From Akkermansiaceae bacterium (lineage in GTDB: Bacteria; Verrucomicrobiota; Verrucomicrobiia; Verrucomicrobiales; DEV007), in contig JACKQE010000001.1 of the NCBI GenBank assembly GCA_024233005.1, forward strand, positions 558,001 to 622,000: a DNA stretch of 64,000 nucleotides, written 5' to 3'. The notes below the pieces were generated by a model that saw only the letters and a program-made list of their open reading frames with translations, did not search any database and was not told the origin of the DNA. Of this stretch, positions 18,182 through 27,888 are shown piece after piece (the first letter of the stretch is position 1; every line of letters begins with the position of its first letter). The position numbers and the translations under genes are program-made.

Positions 18182-18775
18182 TCAGGGGTGGGCGGTGTTC
18201 GATGCCCCGGTGAAGAGATATTGGTAAAAAGCCGGAAACTCGCGAGCCACGGAAAACAGATCCCTCCATTCCATGAAATCGGCGGCGGCGACCTGCAGCT
18301 TCAGCCCCGCAGCTTCCTGATGGAATGCCAGCCGGCAGCGCGTGAGATGGAACCACTGGGAGACCACGATCACTGACTGCCAACCTTGCTGCCCGGAAAG
18401 GGTTGCGGTGTTGACGGCCGTGGCTCGGGAATCGACTCCGAGCGAGTCCGCGATGACGTCACGGGGCGGCACACCCCGGGAGATCAAAAAATCGCGCATC
18501 ACGGTGGCTTCATCCCGTTGCACGGCGCCATCGTAGCCTCCGCTGGTGACAATCGCCTTGACGAGTCCCGCTTGGTACAATTCCAGAGCTTTGCGGCAGC
18601 GCGCCTCGGTGCGCGGAGCGGGTTGGCCATTCGCGAGCACGGCATTGCCGAGGACTACGGCGACATCCGCCGGGAGGTATGCCCTTGCGCGCAGTCCGTC
18701 AACGGATACCCAGATAAGATGTGCCACGACCCAAAGTAGGGGTAGTGCCAGCCAGCGGAGATAACGGGATTTCAT
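18182..18775 (-). CDS. YdcF/SanA-family protein (DUF218)
   Basis: A 197-residue protein with an N-terminal membrane anchor (residues 6-24) and the DUF218 core: VAVVLGNAVLANGQPAP, the ARCRKALELYQAG repeat-like helix, TSGGYDGAVQRDEATVM, and RATAVNTATL followed by SVIVVSQWFHLTRC. SanA and YdcF relatives are periplasmic-facing proteins linked to envelope barrier function; E. coli YdcF binds SAM in vitro. No enzymatic role is assigned. The 129 bases to the divergent CHAT gene form a shared promoter region. Confidence 0.8.
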   Translation of the reverse strand: MKSRYLRWLALPLLWVVAHLIWVSVDGLRARAYLPADVAVVLGNAVLANGQPAPRTEARCRKALELYQAGLVKAIVTSGGYDGAVQRDEATVMRDFLISRGVPPRDVIADSLGVDSRATAVNTATLSGQQGWQSVIVVSQWFHLTRCRLAFHQEAAGLKLQVAAADFMEWRDLFSVAREFPAFYQYLFTGASNTAHP

Positions 18776-18904
18776 AGGATGTCGAAATTCAAACCAGGAT
18801 ACTGGGTAAGATAGACCTGGAATGATTCAAGAGGATGCCGGGAATGGTTTTTTCGTCGGGTTCGTGACTCGACATCGCGGTGCGTTGGCGCGACTGTTCC
18901 CCTG

Positions 18905-21889
18905 ATGAATTTTTGTCCCAAGAACCTTTTGGTCTCTATTGTGCTGTTGGGGTGGTCATTCGCAGTTGCCAATGCCCAGGATCCTGGGCAATTGCAATCT
19001 CTCTGGGCAGGAGTGACGAAGCTCTGGTCTGACGGTGATTTGGCCGGTTCCGAGGCGGCTGCCGGGGCGTTGATCGGAGCCTTGCAGCCCAAGGCCACGG
19101 ATTTCAGTCTGGGGGTGCAGTTGAATTCGGCCTATCACAACCGGGCTTCCATCCGATTCATGCTCGGTGACTACCCCGGAGCGGAGGCCGACTTGCTGCT
19201 GAGCCTCCAGCAGGCTGCCGCCATTCAGCCTCCCCCGGGGCTGCCCCCGCAGGCCATCCCTCAAATGATGGCCATGGTGGACGACCGGAAACGGCTCAGT
19301 CTGAGGGCTCTGACGAATTTCTATCTCGCATCGGGAGATCTGGAGCGCGCAACCGCCCGATTCCGCGAGGCCTTGGCCATCCGTCCGCTATGGGAAAAGC
19401 AGGGCGAGGACAATCCTGCGATGGCCTACCAGGTGCTGGCCAGCGAAATCTCCACCATGGAAGGCACCTTCCACCGCCAGACCGGTGATTACCCCAATGC
19501 GATGGAGGCTTTTTTGAAGCGGATCAATGAGCTGGAATCTGCCTGGGCCAAAGTGGAAAAAATGTTTGGGGCCACTGCCACGGACATGACAGACCAGCTC
19601 CGCATGAATTATCTCCGGGGCCTGGCCAACTGTCTGATGGAATTGGCGGAGATCTCCTCGCTGACCGGAAATCAGGCGGAGGCGGTTGGTTTTTGCAACC
19701 GGGCTCGCGAGGCGGCCACCGGGATGATGCCGCTCTACGAGAAATGGGCGGAGACGACGTTGAAGACCAATCCCGCGATGTCGAAAGATACGATCGAAAC
19801 CACGCTGCGTGGGGTCCGGACCAATGCCACCTACCTGCTCTGCGAGCGTTCCGCCCAGGTTTTTCGGTCTGCCGGGAAGGAGAAGGAGGCGCTTGCGCTG
19901 GTCCTTGAAGGTATCAAATCCCGCGGGGAGGACTTCAAGCAGCAGCGCTTTCTTTCGCTGGAATACAATGTCATCCGCCCCGAGGAAAGCTTCACTCTGT
20001 TGGGCGATCTCTTCAGCGGAGTGGGAGATTTCCCCGCCGCGGCGAAGGCCTATGAGAAAGCGCTCGCTCTGACGAAGGAGCAGTACCCGGCGGGCCATCC
20101 CGGTCACCTGGAGATTCTCGAGAGCATCGCATTGTTGCACCGTCTGGATGGCAAACCGGAGGAGGCCCGGGCCGTCACCCGTCAGGTGATGAAGGGGCGA
20201 TTGGAGAACCTTGGGCTGGTGCTCGCCTTTGCCGACGAGCCCCAACGGCTGGCCTACCGCGACTCGATTGATCCCTGGAGTCTCCCAGCCAGTCTGGGCC
20301 TGACCGCCGACCTTAGCGACATGGTGCTGCGCACCAAAGGCATCGTGCTGGACAGTCTTCTGGAGGACCAGACGCTGCTGCAGAAACGCGACGGCGTCGA
20401 GACCGGCGCGGTTTTCCGGGAGCTGGAAATGACCCGACGTGAGCTGATGGTGGCCCTGCTGGGCGGTGCCGCCCCGGGGGGGGCCGAGACCACTGCATTG
20501 CGGAAAACCATCGCCGGATTGGAGATGAAGCTGAGCGGCGAGGAGCCCCGGTCCCGCCGATCGTCCAAGGCTCTCGCCACCACCACGGCGGAAGTCAGTG
20601 CCTCCGTGCCTGCGGGATCGGTTTTGGTGGAGTTCATCCGATACCGGGATTTCGCCGCCCCCGGGCGGAGCGTTCCGCGCTATGGAGCCCTGGTGCTGCC
20701 CTCCGGTATGGAACCCGTCTGGGTTCCACTGGCGAACGCGGAGCCGGTCGAGCAGAGTCTCGAGGAGTATGCGAGGGCGGTGCGGTCGGAGTTGCCCGAT
20801 GCCGAAATGGAGAAACTGCTCCGGGGATTGCATGCTTCCCTCTGGGAACCGATCGAAGCGCATTTACCGGCGGCGGCACCGGTGGTGCTGGCTCCGGATG
20901 GGGCTTTGAACTTCCTGTCCTTCGCCACCCTGCTGGATGCGGAGGACCGTTTCCTGTCCGCCCGACACCCGCTCTCCTATGTCACCACCGGGCGGGACCT
21001 GCTGCGGGGTGCGGTCAGGAAGCGTCCCCAGACCGTCGAGCTTTTGGCCAATCCGGATTTTCAAACGCCGGCCGCTGGCACTCCATCCTCCAAGGACAGC
21101 CGATCCGCCGCCGGGATCATTGCGATGCGTGGCACCTTGGCTCGGATCGGACTTTCTCCTCTCCCCGGAACCAAGGTGGAGGCGGATCAGTTGTCCGGCA
21201 TTCTCACCTCCGAATGGGGATGGAAGCTCAATTCCCATCTCGGACAGGAAGCCCGGGAAGCAGTTGTCAACGCCATGGCCGCACCGGGGGTCCTGCATCT
21301 GGCGACCCACGGATTCTTCCTGCCACGGACCGGAAAACTGGAGACCCTGCAGCGGGCCCGCCGCTACTGGGATCCCCTGCGGGTGCCGGGTCGCGGGCAG
21401 GACGCGACTGCCGTGCTGGGCGATGTCGTGTTGCAGAATCCCATGCATCGCAGCGGGGTCGCACTCGCCGGAGCGGAGACCACCCTCGGCCAGTGGGGAG
21501 GCGGTCGCATTCCCGAAACCTCAACTGACGGCATTCTCACTGCCGGAGAAATCGCCGGACTGGATCTGGCGGGCACCTGGTTGGTAGTCCTGTCAGCCTG
21601 CGAAACCGGACTCGGCGAAGCCCGTTCGGGCGAAGGTGTGCTCGGCCTGCGTCGCGGGCTGATGCAGGCGGGAGCACAGAATCTGCTGGTGACTCTTTGG
21701 CCGGTCGCCGATGCGGAAACCGTCCAGTTCATGGTGGATTTTTACCAGGGTCTGGAGAAGGGCACCCGTGATCCCGCTCCGGTGGCCCACGCCGTGCAAG
21801 CGAAATACCTCGATCAATTCCGTCGGGAGCGCGGTCTGACATCCGCCGTGCAACTGGCGGGGCCCTTCATTGTTAGCTTCCAACATTGA
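18905..21889 (+). CDS. Exported TPR-CHAT domain protein
   Basis: A 994-residue protein with a signal peptide (residues 8-24, cleaving near VANAQ). Residues about 30-430 contain TPR-like helical pairs, such as LNSAYHNRASIRFMLGDYPGAEADLLLSL, ALTNFYLASGDLERATARFREALAI and LGDLFSGVGDFPAAAKAYEKALAL. Residues about 580-990 form a CHAT (caspase-like) domain: GALNFLSFATLLD, the catalytic-type His802 in LHLATHGFF and Cys899 in VVLSACETGLGEARSGEG, then LWPVADAETVQFMVDFYQGL. Both dyad residues are present, so it should be an active cysteine protease or at least not a decoy. TPR-CHAT proteins are common in bacteria and some act in defence, but this one is exported and has no partner substrate gene nearby. 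Function unknown. Confidence 0.88.
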   Translation: MNFCPKNLLVSIVLLGWSFAVANAQDPGQLQSLWAGVTKLWSDGDLAGSEAAAGALIGALQPKATDFSLGVQLNSAYHNRASIRFMLGDYPGAEADLLLSLQQAAAIQPPPGLPPQAIPQMMAMVDDRKRLSLRALTNFYLASGDLERATARFREALAIRPLWEKQGEDNPAMAYQVLASEISTMEGTFHRQTGDYPNAMEAFLKRINELESAWAKVEKMFGATATDMTDQLRMNYLRGLANCLMELAEISSLTGNQAEAVGFCNRAREAATGMMPLYEKWAETTLKTNPAMSKDTIETTLRGVRTNATYLLCERSAQVFRSAGKEKEALALVLEGIKSRGEDFKQQRFLSLEYNVIRPEESFTLLGDLFSGVGDFPAAAKAYEKALALTKEQYPAGHPGHLEILESIALLHRLDGKPEEARAVTRQVMKGRLENLGLVLAFADEPQRLAYRDSIDPWSLPASLGLTADLSDMVLRTKGIVLDSLLEDQTLLQKRDGVETGAVFRELEMTRRELMVALLGGAAPGGAETTALRKTIAGLEMKLSGEEPRSRRSSKALATTTAEVSASVPAGSVLVEFIRYRDFAAPGRSVPRYGALVLPSGMEPVWVPLANAEPVEQSLEEYARAVRSELPDAEMEKLLRGLHASLWEPIEAHLPAAAPVVLAPDGALNFLSFATLLDAEDRFLSARHPLSYVTTGRDLLRGAVRKRPQTVELLANPDFQTPAAGTPSSKDSRSAAGIIAMRGTLARIGLSPLPGTKVEADQLSGILTSEWGWKLNSHLGQEAREAVVNAMAAPGVLHLATHGFFLPRTGKLETLQRARRYWDPLRVPGRGQDATAVLGDVVLQNPMHRSGVALAGAETTLGQWGGGRIPETSTDGILTAGEIAGLDLAGTWLVVLSACETGLGEARSGEGVLGLRRGLMQAGAQNLLVTLWPVADAETVQFMVDFYQGLEKGTRDPAPVAHAVQAKYLDQFRRERGLTSAVQLAGPFIVSFQH

Positions 21890-21936
21890 GGACGGGAGAG
21901 TGGCTTGCCGCCCGGGAGTGAGGCCAAGAGAGTTCC

Positions 21937-23838
21937 TCATTCTCCGACCACCCCGAATTCCGCCACGGAGGCATAGGGAGCTTCGTTGACCTCGGACAGC
22001 ACGCGCAGCCGCACATACCGTCCTTTGGTTTCCGGGCAGGCCACTTCCTGGGGCTCCTTGGTCTTTTTCAGTTCTGCGGTGACGGCAAGAGTGGCGAAGG
22101 ATCCGGGGTCGTTGCTAACACCGAACTCCACCGTTTTGATGGTGCCGTTCCATCCGCCGTCCTGGCGCGCAAGGCAGCGGAATCCCCGGATGGTGTGTTC
22201 GGCCCCGAGATCAATGATCAGCTCATGGGGCGGACGGGCCACCTCGCCGGTAAACCGGGTGTGCCACAACGTGGTCGGATCCCCATCGATGGCATTGGCC
22301 GCGCGTTTGCCATTGGCGGCATTTTCGCTGCTAAAGTGGACGATTTTCCAGCCTTCGCGGGGCAGCATTCCAGCCTGGGGAAGATTCTTCGGTTTTTCGT
22401 TCCCCTTCGCTCTGGGGGCGGGCGGATGACCGCCGAATTTGGCGGCCCGGTCTTTTTCATGCAACAGAGTGCTGGCAAATGTGCCCTCCACGGCCGGCGT
22501 GTGGGCCTCCTTGGCATGGGCCACGAGCTTTGCGAGCAGATCCGGATTTTCCCGGGCGAGGTCTTTTGCCTCGCTGGGATCTGCGCCCAGATCGTAGAGC
22601 TCCCAGTCCGCCGATTTGCCGGGTTGGACGGCTTTCCATGCTCCCTCGCGAACGGCGGTCCAGCCGCTGATTTCCCAGTAGAGGTAAGGGTGTTTTGCCT
22701 GGGGGTGGCCCGCGGCAGCTTCTCCGATAAGTTCCGGCAGCAGCGAAATGCCATCGATATCCATCGGCGCGGTGGCACCGGTGACCTCCGCCACCGTGGG
22801 TAGGATGTCGGGGAAATAGCAGAGATGGTCGCTGACCCGGCCCGGAGTGATTTTTCCCGGCCAGCGTGCCAGAAAGGGAATGCGCAGACCTCCTTCATAG
22901 AGATTGCCCTTTTTGCCGCGGAACTCCACTCCGGTGCGCGGATTTTTGTTTGCTCCATGAATGCCGCGGGGCAATGGGGTGGTGGGGAAATAGTCGGCCC
23001 CGCCATTGTCTCCGCTGAAAAAGACCAAAGTGTTTTCTTCCAATCCCAACTCCTTGAGCAGAGCCAGAAGTTCCCCGACCTGGCGGTCCACCATGCTGAC
23101 CATGGCGGCATAGCGTTTGGCCTGCTCCGGCCAATCGCGGTCTTTGAAGAGCGCCCACGCGGGGTCCGTCTCGGGAATGTCGAAGTTCCCATGCGGCGGG
23201 GTTACTGGCAGATAGCAGAAAAACGGGCGGTTCTTGTTTTCCCGGATGAAGGTCATTGCCGCCTCGTAAATGACATAGTGCGAGTAGGTTTTGCCTTCGC
23301 TGTTTCCCCGGTTCCCCGCGAGAGGAATCTCCTCGCTGTTGCGAAGAATGTAGGGAGGGTAGTAGGAGTGCGCATGGACCTGGTCGTAGTAGCCGACGAA
23401 CACATCAAAGCCATGAATTTCCGGCACTCCGGTGGAGCCGCGCCCGCCGTTGCCCCATTTGCCGAAGCCGCCGGTGGCATAGCCGAGGGGTTTCAGCATT
23501 GAGGCGATGGTCTTTTCGTCGGCTCGCAGAGGGGTCCCGCCGCCGTTCGACCGGACAGAGGTGTGTCCGCTGTGCTTGCCGGTGAGGAAGCAGCAGCGGG
23601 TCGGCGCGCAGACCGAAGAACCTGCGAGGGCCTGGGTGAAGCGGATGCCTTCCGACGCCATGCGGTCGAGCTGTGGCGTTAGGAGGTGCGGGTTGCCCAT
23701 GTGGGAAGGTTCATAGTAGCCGATCTCGTCCGCCATGATATAGACCACATTGGCGGGACGCTCCGCACCGAAGAGGCCTGCAGCAGTGAGACAGGCCCCG
23801 GTCACCAGCCAGCAGCGGAGAAGGTTCAAGGAATTCAT
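21937..23838 (-). CDS. Sulfatase with C-terminal discoidin-like domain
   Basis: A 633-residue exported sulfatase (signal peptide 1-25). The formylglycine signature CAPTR starts at C77 and is followed by FLTGKHSGHTSVR. The metal-binding start reads VVYIMADEIGYYEPSHMGNP, with the usual DDxG replaced by DEIG. FFSGDNGG, a metal-ligand DN site, and the KGNLYEGGLRIPFLARWPG segment are typical. The last 130 residues (from about 505) look like an F5/8 type C carbohydrate-binding domain (ALNAIDGDPTTLWHTRF-like, YVRLRVLSEVNE). Such enzymes desulfate algal or host polysaccharides. Maturation needs a formylglycine-generating enzyme, not found in this window. It is convergent with the CHAT gene. Confidence 0.93.
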   Translation of the reverse strand: MNSLNLLRCWLVTGACLTAAGLFGAERPANVVYIMADEIGYYEPSHMGNPHLLTPQLDRMASEGIRFTQALAGSSVCAPTRCCFLTGKHSGHTSVRSNGGGTPLRADEKTIASMLKPLGYATGGFGKWGNGGRGSTGVPEIHGFDVFVGYYDQVHAHSYYPPYILRNSEEIPLAGNRGNSEGKTYSHYVIYEAAMTFIRENKNRPFFCYLPVTPPHGNFDIPETDPAWALFKDRDWPEQAKRYAAMVSMVDRQVGELLALLKELGLEENTLVFFSGDNGGADYFPTTPLPRGIHGANKNPRTGVEFRGKKGNLYEGGLRIPFLARWPGKITPGRVSDHLCYFPDILPTVAEVTGATAPMDIDGISLLPELIGEAAAGHPQAKHPYLYWEISGWTAVREGAWKAVQPGKSADWELYDLGADPSEAKDLARENPDLLAKLVAHAKEAHTPAVEGTFASTLLHEKDRAAKFGGHPPAPRAKGNEKPKNLPQAGMLPREGWKIVHFSSENAANGKRAANAIDGDPTTLWHTRFTGEVARPPHELIIDLGAEHTIRGFRCLARQDGGWNGTIKTVEFGVSNDPGSFATLAVTAELKKTKEPQEVACPETKGRYVRLRVLSEVNEAPYASVAEFGVVGE

Positions 23839-23965
23839 TCAGGGCATTCTGGCAAATTTGCACCGCTCTGACAAGCGCCCGTCTCTAATCCTTCCGCAAC
23901 GGGTGGTACCGATGGCGTGATGCTGGAACCCTGGCGAGAACCGCCCGTCGAGTCAGTTGGCAGGC

Positions 23966-24901
23966 TCAGTGAATGAGAGGAAAAATGCGCGCATCCAGTG
24001 AGAAACGAACCTCGTGGGGGGACTCCCCATCAGCCGTCGCGATGATTTCTCCGTCGCCCTCCACCGAGAGGGGCTGGTGGTGCCGAAGGATCACCTCATT
24101 CGACTGCCAGAATTGGGCGCCGGGGAACCGGGCGATCTGTCCGGAATACACTTTTCCGGCATGCAGGATTAGAGGCAGTTTGCGAGGGCCCGTGATCAGG
24201 GTCAGGTTGAAACAACCACTGGTCAACGAGGCCTCGGGAGCCCACTGCATCCCACCGCCACTGAAGCGGCCGTTGCAGACGAAGAAATTGATCAGATCGA
24301 CCTCCCGTGATTCCCGGTTCCCTTGCAAGGAAATGGACTCGATCTCGACCGTGCCGGGCGTGAAGCGCACCAGCGTCTTGATGGAATGGTAAAAATAGGC
24401 CGCCGCGCCGGCCTGAAAACGGGACCGCTTGAGGCTCCGCAACATCAGCCCTCCCAGCCCGGCCGACGCGATGTTGAGAAACCGATGCCAATGTCCGCCA
24501 TCAGGGTTCCGGGTGACTTTGCCACAATCGACGCAGGCAAAGCGCCCCTCATCAAGGGCCCGTGGGTAATCGTCCGAGGCGGCGGAGACCGTGCGGAAAA
24601 AATCACCTCCGGTCCCCAGGTCGATGATGCCGAGTGGAATATTGCGAGTCAGGATTTGCCCTCCGTCAAAGTAGCCGTTGACGACCTCATGCACCGTGCC
24701 ATCCCCGCCAGCCGCAATGATGATGTCGAAAGCCCGCTCGCGGAGGGCGGCGCGGACGGTGGAGCTGGCATCCCCGGGTCCCTGGGTGCGGTGAATCTCA
24801 AAATTTCCCCAGCGATGCCGCAGAGCCGGCAACAGCGCCTCGAAATCGCGGGCACTTTTGCCGTTCCGGCTGGCGGGGTTGAGAACCACCAACCGCTTCA
24901 T
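23966..24901 (-). CDS. Diacylglycerol/sphingosine kinase-family protein (YegS/DgkB-like)
   Basis: A 311-residue lipid kinase-family protein. The N-terminal NPASRNGKSARDFEALLPAL and AAGGDGTVHEVVNGY are the nucleotide-binding signatures; the C-terminal beta-sandwich region includes NGRFSGGGMQWAPEASLTSGCFNLTLI and VEGDGEI. It would phosphorylate diacylglycerol or another lipid. The start MKRLVVLNPASRNG at 24901 overlaps the stop of the esterase gene (24898-24901), indicating translational coupling; the open frame to 25096 has no domain support. Its exact lipid substrate is unknown. Confidence 0.88.
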   Translation of the reverse strand: MKRLVVLNPASRNGKSARDFEALLPALRHRWGNFEIHRTQGPGDASSTVRAALRERAFDIIIAAGGDGTVHEVVNGYFDGGQILTRNIPLGIIDLGTGGDFFRTVSAASDDYPRALDEGRFACVDCGKVTRNPDGGHWHRFLNIASAGLGGLMLRSLKRSRFQAGAAAYFYHSIKTLVRFTPGTVEIESISLQGNRESREVDLINFFVCNGRFSGGGMQWAPEASLTSGCFNLTLITGPRKLPLILHAGKVYSGQIARFPGAQFWQSNEVILRHHQPLSVEGDGEIIATADGESPHEVRFSLDARIFPLIH

Positions 24902-25842
24902 GGAGCGGACCGCTTTTGTTCGAACATCCAGACGGGCAGGTCGGAGCGGGCATAAACTCCTCCGGCGATGAGGTGTCCCTCGCCGGGCAGTTCCGTGTAT
25001 TTCACCAATGACCCGCCGGCATCTTCGATCGCTTTGACCATGGAGCGGGTTTTGTCGACGGGAACTTGGTCGTCTTGATCCCCATGAAAGGCCCAAATGG
25101 GAAGTTGCTTCAATCTGTCGGCTTTTTTCACGTCGCCGCCGCCGCAGAGCGGAACCACTGCCGCGAACACCTCGGGATGGTTGGCGGCGATGTTCCAGGA
25201 GCCGAAGCCTCCCATCGAGGAGCCGGTCAGGTAGATCCGGTTGCCATCGACGGGCAGCTTTTCGACCAGATCACCGATCACTTTCATCAGGTTCGTTTCA
25301 ACGTCCGCCTTCCAGCCGATATCCCGGCTGGGGCATTGGGGGGCTAGAATGAAACAGGGTCGGGCGGCTTGGTTCTCCGCTGATCCGAAGGCTTTGGTGG
25401 CACCGCCCATCTGGGCTTCGTTGTCGGACCCGCTTTGCCCGGCCCCGTGAAGCCAGATGAGGAGGGGATACCGCTTGGTGCCGTCCCATGTGGGGTCGCC
25501 GAAAAGCTGGAAGTTGAGGCCTTCCGCCGAGGTGGCTTTCTCGAACTTTCCGGTGATTTTGGGGGCGTAGGGCCCTTCCTTGAGGGAGGCGTTGAGCGTG
25601 CGTTCCCGGACCAGACCGAGAATGTGAGCCTGGTCGGCTTGCGAAAGTTTTTCGACCGGCATCTTGAAGATCCGGAAGTCGGTGCTGCGCTTGATTTTGA
25701 CTTCGATGGCGGAAAACTCCAGCAACTCACCCGGGAAGGAGGAAGACCCATCGGCAGACGTCCAAGCACGTTTTTCACCCCCCTGAATCTGGCCGCACCA
25801 CGCGGAGCAGAGAATGGCAGCGAGCGGAAGGAATTTGATCAT
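24898..25842 (-). CDS. Exported alpha/beta hydrolase with SHD1-like N-terminal domain
   Basis: A 314-residue exported protein (signal peptide MIKFLPLAAILCSAWCGQIQGG). Residues about 25-75 (RAWTSADGSSSFPGELLEFS, then FRIFKMPVEKLSQADQAHI) match the SHD1 module common in exported PVC proteins. The rest is an alpha/beta hydrolase of the dienelactone hydrolase/phospholipase group: YPLLIWLHGAGQSGSDNE, nucleophile Ser in GSSMGGFGSW, Asp in HGDQDDQVPV and His in PGEGHLIAGG. An esterase or peptidase role is likely; the substrate is unknown. The start at 25842 is chosen for the signal peptide; the frame is open to 26046 without any such character. Confidence 0.85.
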   Translation of the reverse strand: MIKFLPLAAILCSAWCGQIQGGEKRAWTSADGSSSFPGELLEFSAIEVKIKRSTDFRIFKMPVEKLSQADQAHILGLVRERTLNASLKEGPYAPKITGKFEKATSAEGLNFQLFGDPTWDGTKRYPLLIWLHGAGQSGSDNEAQMGGATKAFGSAENQAARPCFILAPQCPSRDIGWKADVETNLMKVIGDLVEKLPVDGNRIYLTGSSMGGFGSWNIAANHPEVFAAVVPLCGGGDVKKADRLKQLPIWAFHGDQDDQVPVDKTRSMVKAIEDAGGSLVKYTELPGEGHLIAGGVYARSDLPVWMFEQKRSAP

Positions 25843-26072
25843 GAATCGAAACTTACGGTCGATGTCGGATTCCTGCAAGGGAACCTCAGGCAGAGGGCTC
25901 GGCATGGCTTTTCCCTTGTCCGCAGCCCGGTCGAAAGGTAGCTTGCCGGATTTATGGTCGACCACCTTTCTCATTCCTCCTCTCGCAATGGTTCCGTGGG
26001 GCACATTGTGTTGGTGTCCGGCAGGGCGATGCTCCTCAGCTCCCACCGGGGGGCGCCAATTGAGCTGGCAGA

Positions 26073-27041
26073 ATGATGGAGCGCTTTTTTCGGTTTTCGA
26101 TGTTGGCCTTCTGGATGCTTCCGCTGATCTTCGGTATCGCTTCAGCAGCGGAATCGCCTCCTCCGGTGCCGCGGACGTCTCCCGTTCCCACGATTGAAGC
26201 CCTGCAGGCGGAATACCATGTGATCCATGATGTGGCGTTGCTAGCTTTCTTGATGGCCGGATTGGGCGTGGCCTTGGCGCCGCTGATCCGGGTTCCGGAG
26301 AGGAATGGAGATACCCGGGGCAAGGTTCCCTCCCACCTCTTCCGGGTGCCTGATCTCGCGATGGGGGCTGTCCTGCTCGGCTTGCTCGGCGCGGCTTTTT
26401 TTGTTCATGCCGCGCCGACGGAATTACCCAAGGAAATCAAGATCGATCTGACCACAGCGGTGGCTTCCATGGTGCCGCCGATGGTCATGCTGTTTCTGGT
26501 GTTGATCATGGCCACCTGGGTCATCCGGAGGTCTCCGGACGAGGTGTTCGGTCTCCGGCGGGTGGGATTTTGGAAAGGGTTCGGCCTGATTCTCGCTTGG
26601 GGCATTCCCGCCGTTTTTTTGGTGAATTTCTTCGGGATGGCGCTGCAGCAATATTGGATCGAACCCCAGTTCGGTGGGTTGGATGCCCAGGATCCGGTCA
26701 AGATGCTGATCAAGGAAAAGGACCCTCTGATCCGTTTCTTTTTTGCTTTCGCGGCCTGCGTGGTGGCCCCGGTGGCCGAGGAGACTTTGTTCCGGGGATA
26801 TCTTTATGGTGTCATGAAACGCTACACGGGACGGTTTTTCGCCACCGTTGTGATTTCGGTGCTCTTCGCTGTGGTTCATCTCAAACTGCCCGCCCTGGCT
26901 CCGCTCGCGTTGCTCGCCGTGATTCTGACCCTGGCGTATGAGCAGTCGGGAAGCCTCTGGGTTGCCGTCGGGATCCACGCCCTGTTCAATACGGCGACCG
27001 TTGTGGCCATTTTCTTTTTTCCGGAATACGCCGGCGCCTAG
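26073..27041 (+). CDS. CPBP-family intramembrane metalloprotease
   Basis: A 322-residue membrane protein with a signal or first helix and about seven further hydrophobic segments. The CPBP/Abi (CAAX protease) motifs are intact: E236 and E237 with R241 in VAEETLFRGYLY, H269 in FAVVHLKLP, and H302 with N306 in GIHALFN. These are zinc-dependent intramembrane proteases; prokaryotic ones occur in bacteriocin self-immunity and other processes. It lies 30 bases upstream of murI on the same strand and may be cotranscribed. No bacteriocin gene is nearby, so a specific role is not inferred. Confidence 0.88.
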   Translation: MMERFFRFSMLAFWMLPLIFGIASAAESPPPVPRTSPVPTIEALQAEYHVIHDVALLAFLMAGLGVALAPLIRVPERNGDTRGKVPSHLFRVPDLAMGAVLLGLLGAAFFVHAAPTELPKEIKIDLTTAVASMVPPMVMLFLVLIMATWVIRRSPDEVFGLRRVGFWKGFGLILAWGIPAVFLVNFFGMALQQYWIEPQFGGLDAQDPVKMLIKEKDPLIRFFFAFAACVVAPVAEETLFRGYLYGVMKRYTGRFFATVVISVLFAVVHLKLPALAPLALLAVILTLAYEQSGSLWVAVGIHALFNTATVVAIFFFPEYAGA

Positions 27042-27070
27042 CGCGGTGGGTCCGGAGATCCCTCCCTCTC

Positions 27071-27871
27071 ATGCAGACGCGTCCCATTGGTATTCTCGAT
27101 TCCGGCCTCGGCGGCCTCTCGGTGCTTCGGGAGATCCAGGCGCTGTTGCCGGGTGAATCGCTTCACTACGTGGGGGACTCCGCCTGGTGTCCTTATGGTC
27201 CCAAACCGGTCGCGCAGATTCGGGAACGCGTCTTTGCGATCACGGATCATCTCCTTTCTCTGGGTGCCAAGCTCATTGTGGTCGCCTGCAATTCCGCCAC
27301 CATTGCCGCTGTGGAGAGTCTCCGGGCGGCGTATCCCATCCCGTTCACCGGCATGGAACCCGCCGTGAAACCGGCTGCCGCGCTGACGCGTTCCGGGGTT
27401 GTCGGGGTGCTTGCGACCGAAGCGTCACTCGCGGGTGAAAAGTATCTCCGCCTGGTGAATTCCCACGCCGCCAGCCTGCGGCTCATCACCCGACCCTGTC
27501 CGGAGTTCGTCGAATTGGTGGAAGCGGGCATTCTCGATGGTCCGGAGGCAGAGGCCGCCGTGGCCTGCCACCTCGCACCACTCCTCCACGAGGGCGCCGA
27601 TGTGGTCGTGCTGGGCTGCACGCATTACCCTTTTCTCCGACCTGTCATGGAGCGGTTCGTCGGTCCCGACGTTGCCGTGATCGACACCGGAGCGGCCGTG
27701 GCCCGGCAGGTGCGGCGCCGGTTGGAGCAGGACGGGCTCCTTGCCCCGGAAGGCAACCGACCAGCCCTTCGCATCACCACCACCGGACCCCTGGAGGTGT
27801 TGGAGGGGGCGTTCCCGATCCTCTGCCCCGGGTTGGCGGCGGAATTGGGCCGCGCCCGGGGCTTGGATTGA
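27071..27871 (+). CDS. murI: Glutamate racemase
   Basis: A 266-residue enzyme that makes D-glutamate for peptidoglycan. The signatures are GILDSGLGGLSVL with D10, the catalytic C73 in VVACNSAT and the second catalytic C183 in VLGCTHYPFLRP. Length matches the family. It follows the CPBP protease gene by 30 bases and is convergent with the L,D-transpeptidase gene, whose stop lies 18 bases away. Start ATG at 27071 has no strong Shine-Dalgarno but is the only start giving the usual MxxxPIGILDSG. Confidence 0.95.
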   Translation: MQTRPIGILDSGLGGLSVLREIQALLPGESLHYVGDSAWCPYGPKPVAQIRERVFAITDHLLSLGAKLIVVACNSATIAAVESLRAAYPIPFTGMEPAVKPAAALTRSGVVGVLATEASLAGEKYLRLVNSHAASLRLITRPCPEFVELVEAGILDGPEAEAAVACHLAPLLHEGADVVVLGCTHYPFLRPVMERFVGPDVAVIDTGAAVARQVRRRLEQDGLLAPEGNRPALRITTTGPLEVLEGAFPILCPGLAAELGRARGLD

Positions 27872-27888
27872 CCCTCCCGTGGGGACGG

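Noticed and set aside
19388..20863. A minus-strand open frame of about 490 codons within the CHAT gene
   Set aside because: It is opposite the TPR and CHAT regions and has no family features.
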